A DNA stretch of 6,614 nucleotides from Pseudomonadota bacterium (lineage in GTDB: Bacteria > Pseudomonadota > Alphaproteobacteria > Rhizobiales > Xanthobacteraceae), in contig JAJYAH010000398.1 of assembly GCA_021779635.1 (NCBI GenBank), positions 1 through 6,614 of the forward strand, written 5' to 3'. Every line of letters begins with the position of its first letter. The stretch's first letter is position 1. A program made the translations under genes and the position numbers. Below the pieces are notes generated by a model. That model was not told the origin of the DNA, did not search any database, and saw only the letters and a program-made list of their open reading frames with translations. This document shows, piece by piece, positions 5,639-6,614 of this stretch.

Positions 5639-6409
5639 CTGTTGGGATGGTTCAAGATGCGCCGCGTCGATCACAAATTTCGACAGCGCACGCGCCAGGC
5701 AATCATGGACGCGCTTGGCAAGTTCGGGGCCGTGCGAAGCACTGAACAGATCGAAATCTCCTGAATCGTTCCATTGACGCATGATGGCGAAGCGGTCGAA
5801 CAACGGAACGTCGTGCTGCTGCGCCACCACGCGCATATTATCGAGGTAGGGCGGGACGGAAATCATCGTTTCCGTGCGCGGGCTATATTGCAAATTCATC
5901 AAAATGACGTCGGCTCCCGCTTTTTGCAATGCAGCAACCCCGTCGTCGACGGCGCCGCGAAAATCCTCGGGATCGACCGACCGCATAGCATCGACGGTGC
6001 CGGTCTGCCAGACAACCAAAGTAGGCTTTTTTCCTTCCAGAATCTCGACCACGTCGCCCGCAACTTCCGCGGCGGTTTTCTTGGCCTGCAGCTCTACCGA
6101 TACGTTAACCGCAACCGAAGGCAATTTCTCCCTCAGCAGAGCCTGCAACCGGCCAGGATAAGCGCTGCCTTCCGACATGTTGATGGTCGACGACCGGCTG
6201 CCCAGCACCAGAATCTCAAGCGGATGGCCGCTTTTCACCGCATCGGTGACCTTGGGCAGCGGACTTTCGCTCTGGAGCAGGTAAGCCGGAACGTCGCAAT
6301 TCTGGGGAGCATCCTCGGCGCGGGGAGTATCCTCGGCGCGCGCGAATGTGGCGGTCAAAAGACCAGCCAGCAGCGTCAGTCCCAGTATGGACCGCGAGTT
6401 GGACCTCAT
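5633..6409 (-). CDS. Exported SGNH-like protein with degenerate catalytic blocks
   Basis: The 258-residue product has a signal peptide ending TFARA (about 21-25), then a mature part that aligns along its length with the neighbouring hydrolase. Shared marks are a Cys-x-x-Pro near the N terminus (C38), LGSRSST (69-75) for FGSSST, YPGRL for YPNRL, WQTGT for WQVGT, DDGVAALQKAGAD for SDGVALIQAAGAD, and QYSPR (174-178). The catalytic blocks are eroded. The block II glycine region reads ELQAKKTAAEV, the block III Asn is Val139, and the DxxH block is probably SASH (223-226). A serine remains in block I but its register is shifted. It may be a pseudoenzyme or have altered chemistry. The ATG (6409-6407) overlaps the upstream TGA in ATGA and follows a strong GGAGG-type site, so it is probably translationally coupled to the membrane protein gene. 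The paralogy is clear; loss of activity is inferred. Confidence 0.82.
   Translation of the reverse strand: MRSNSRSILGLTLLAGLLTATFARAEDTPRAEDAPQNCDVPAYLLQSESPLPKVTDAVKSGHPLEILVLGSRSSTINMSEGSAYPGRLQALLREKLPSVAVNVSVELQAKKTAAEVAGDVVEILEGKKPTLVVWQTGTVDAMRSVDPEDFRGAVDDGVAALQKAGADVILMNLQYSPRTETMISVPPYLDNMRVVAQQHDVPLFDRFAIMRQWNDSGDFDLFSASHGPELAKRVHDCLARALSKFVIDAAHLEPSQQN
6304..6339. repeat. 18-bp in-frame tandem duplication
   Basis: GGGGAGCATCCTCGGCGC (6304-6321) is followed directly by a copy differing at one base (C6310 against T6328). In the SGNH-like protein it gives AEDTPR then AEDAPQ just after the predicted signal-peptide cleavage site, in a region likely to be flexible. Confidence 0.88.
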
Positions 6410-6614
6410 AAGCCCCCTCCCGCCATATCGGCGTTGCCGCCGGTGCTTTTGATCCGCGTCGCACTCTTGTCGGCGGAGTGTTTATACCATGAAAACAGCC
6501 ATGCCGCGGCGGACATGATCAGGATTCCGGAAATACTGACAATGAAATGCAGCACCACGCCGCCGGAGACCTCGGCCAGCACGAAATGGCCCGCGAACGC
6601 CAGGAACACGCCGA
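6406..6614 (-). CDS. Membrane protein of unknown function, C-terminal part
   Basis: The frame is open to the right edge and ends at TGA 6408-6406, so the start may lie outside the window. A GTG at 6609-6607 is possible but has no visible upstream context. About 68 residues can be read. Two hydrophobic stretches, roughly VFLAFAGHFVLAEV and VVLHFIVSISGILIMSAAAW, suggest one or two membrane segments. They are followed by FSWYKHSADKSATRIKS and a Gly-rich tail ending AGGGL. Applying the positive-inside tendency puts the Lys/Arg tail in the cytoplasm. It is the first visible gene of the leftward operon, and its stop overlaps the next start by four bases. I do not recognise the family. It could be a small stand-alone protein or the end of a larger membrane protein such as an acyltransferase, which is speculation from its SGNH neighbours. 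Confidence 0.6.
   Translation of the reverse strand, partial: GVFLAFAGHFVLAEVSGGVVLHFIVSISGILIMSAAAWLFSWYKHSADKSATRIKSTGGNADMAGGGL

Noticed and set aside
1..6614. A novel defence or mobile system
   Set aside because: All complete genes fit metabolic or envelope families. No nuclease, methylase, toxin, recombinase or phage gene is visible, and G+C and codon use look uniform.

Overview
The window looks like chromosomal DNA of an alphaproteobacterium of the Bradyrhizobium/Rhodopseudomonas kind. This rests on the high G+C, strong third-position G/C bias, a double-length Dcd, and metZ preceded by a SAM-II riboswitch. The organism call is an inference from gene types, not from a database match. 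I see no rRNA, tRNA, CRISPR array, insertion sequence or phage gene.

Layout. (1) Bases 1-722 (+): the C-terminal 239 residues of a PQQ-type glucose/sorbosone dehydrogenase, cut by the window edge. (2) Bases 723-1108: a gene-free stretch with a perfect 12-bp tandem duplication abutting a strong inverted repeat, plus two small hairpins. (3) Bases 1109-1984 (+): a secreted, probably outer-membrane beta-barrel protein resembling the 'MetA-pathway of phenol degradation' transporter-like family. (4) Bases 2016-3122 (-): dcd, encoding a two-domain dCTP deaminase. (5) Bases 3123-3380: a divergent control region holding a metZ promoter candidate, a SAM-II riboswitch and its intrinsic terminator. (6) Bases 3381-4586 (+): metZ, O-succinylhomoserine sulfhydrylase. 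(7) Bases 4596-6614 (-): a compact operon, read right to left, of a truncated small membrane protein, a degenerate SGNH-like exported protein and a canonical exported SGNH/GDSL hydrolase.

How the parts work together. The best-supported regulatory story is feedback control of methionine synthesis. SAM binding to the SAM-II pseudoknot would release a terminator 5' arm and switch metZ off. The terminator and a competing antiterminator can both be written out base by base, because the octamer CAGGCCGG occurs twice and both copies compete for one CCGGCCTG. The SGNH pair appears to be an old duplication in which one copy kept the catalytic blocks and the other lost most of them. Both keep a two-cysteine arrangement and a QYSPR motif, suggesting a shared fold and perhaps a shared envelope function. 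The remaining genes are ordinary metabolic or envelope genes. I found no convincing undescribed defence or mobile system here.
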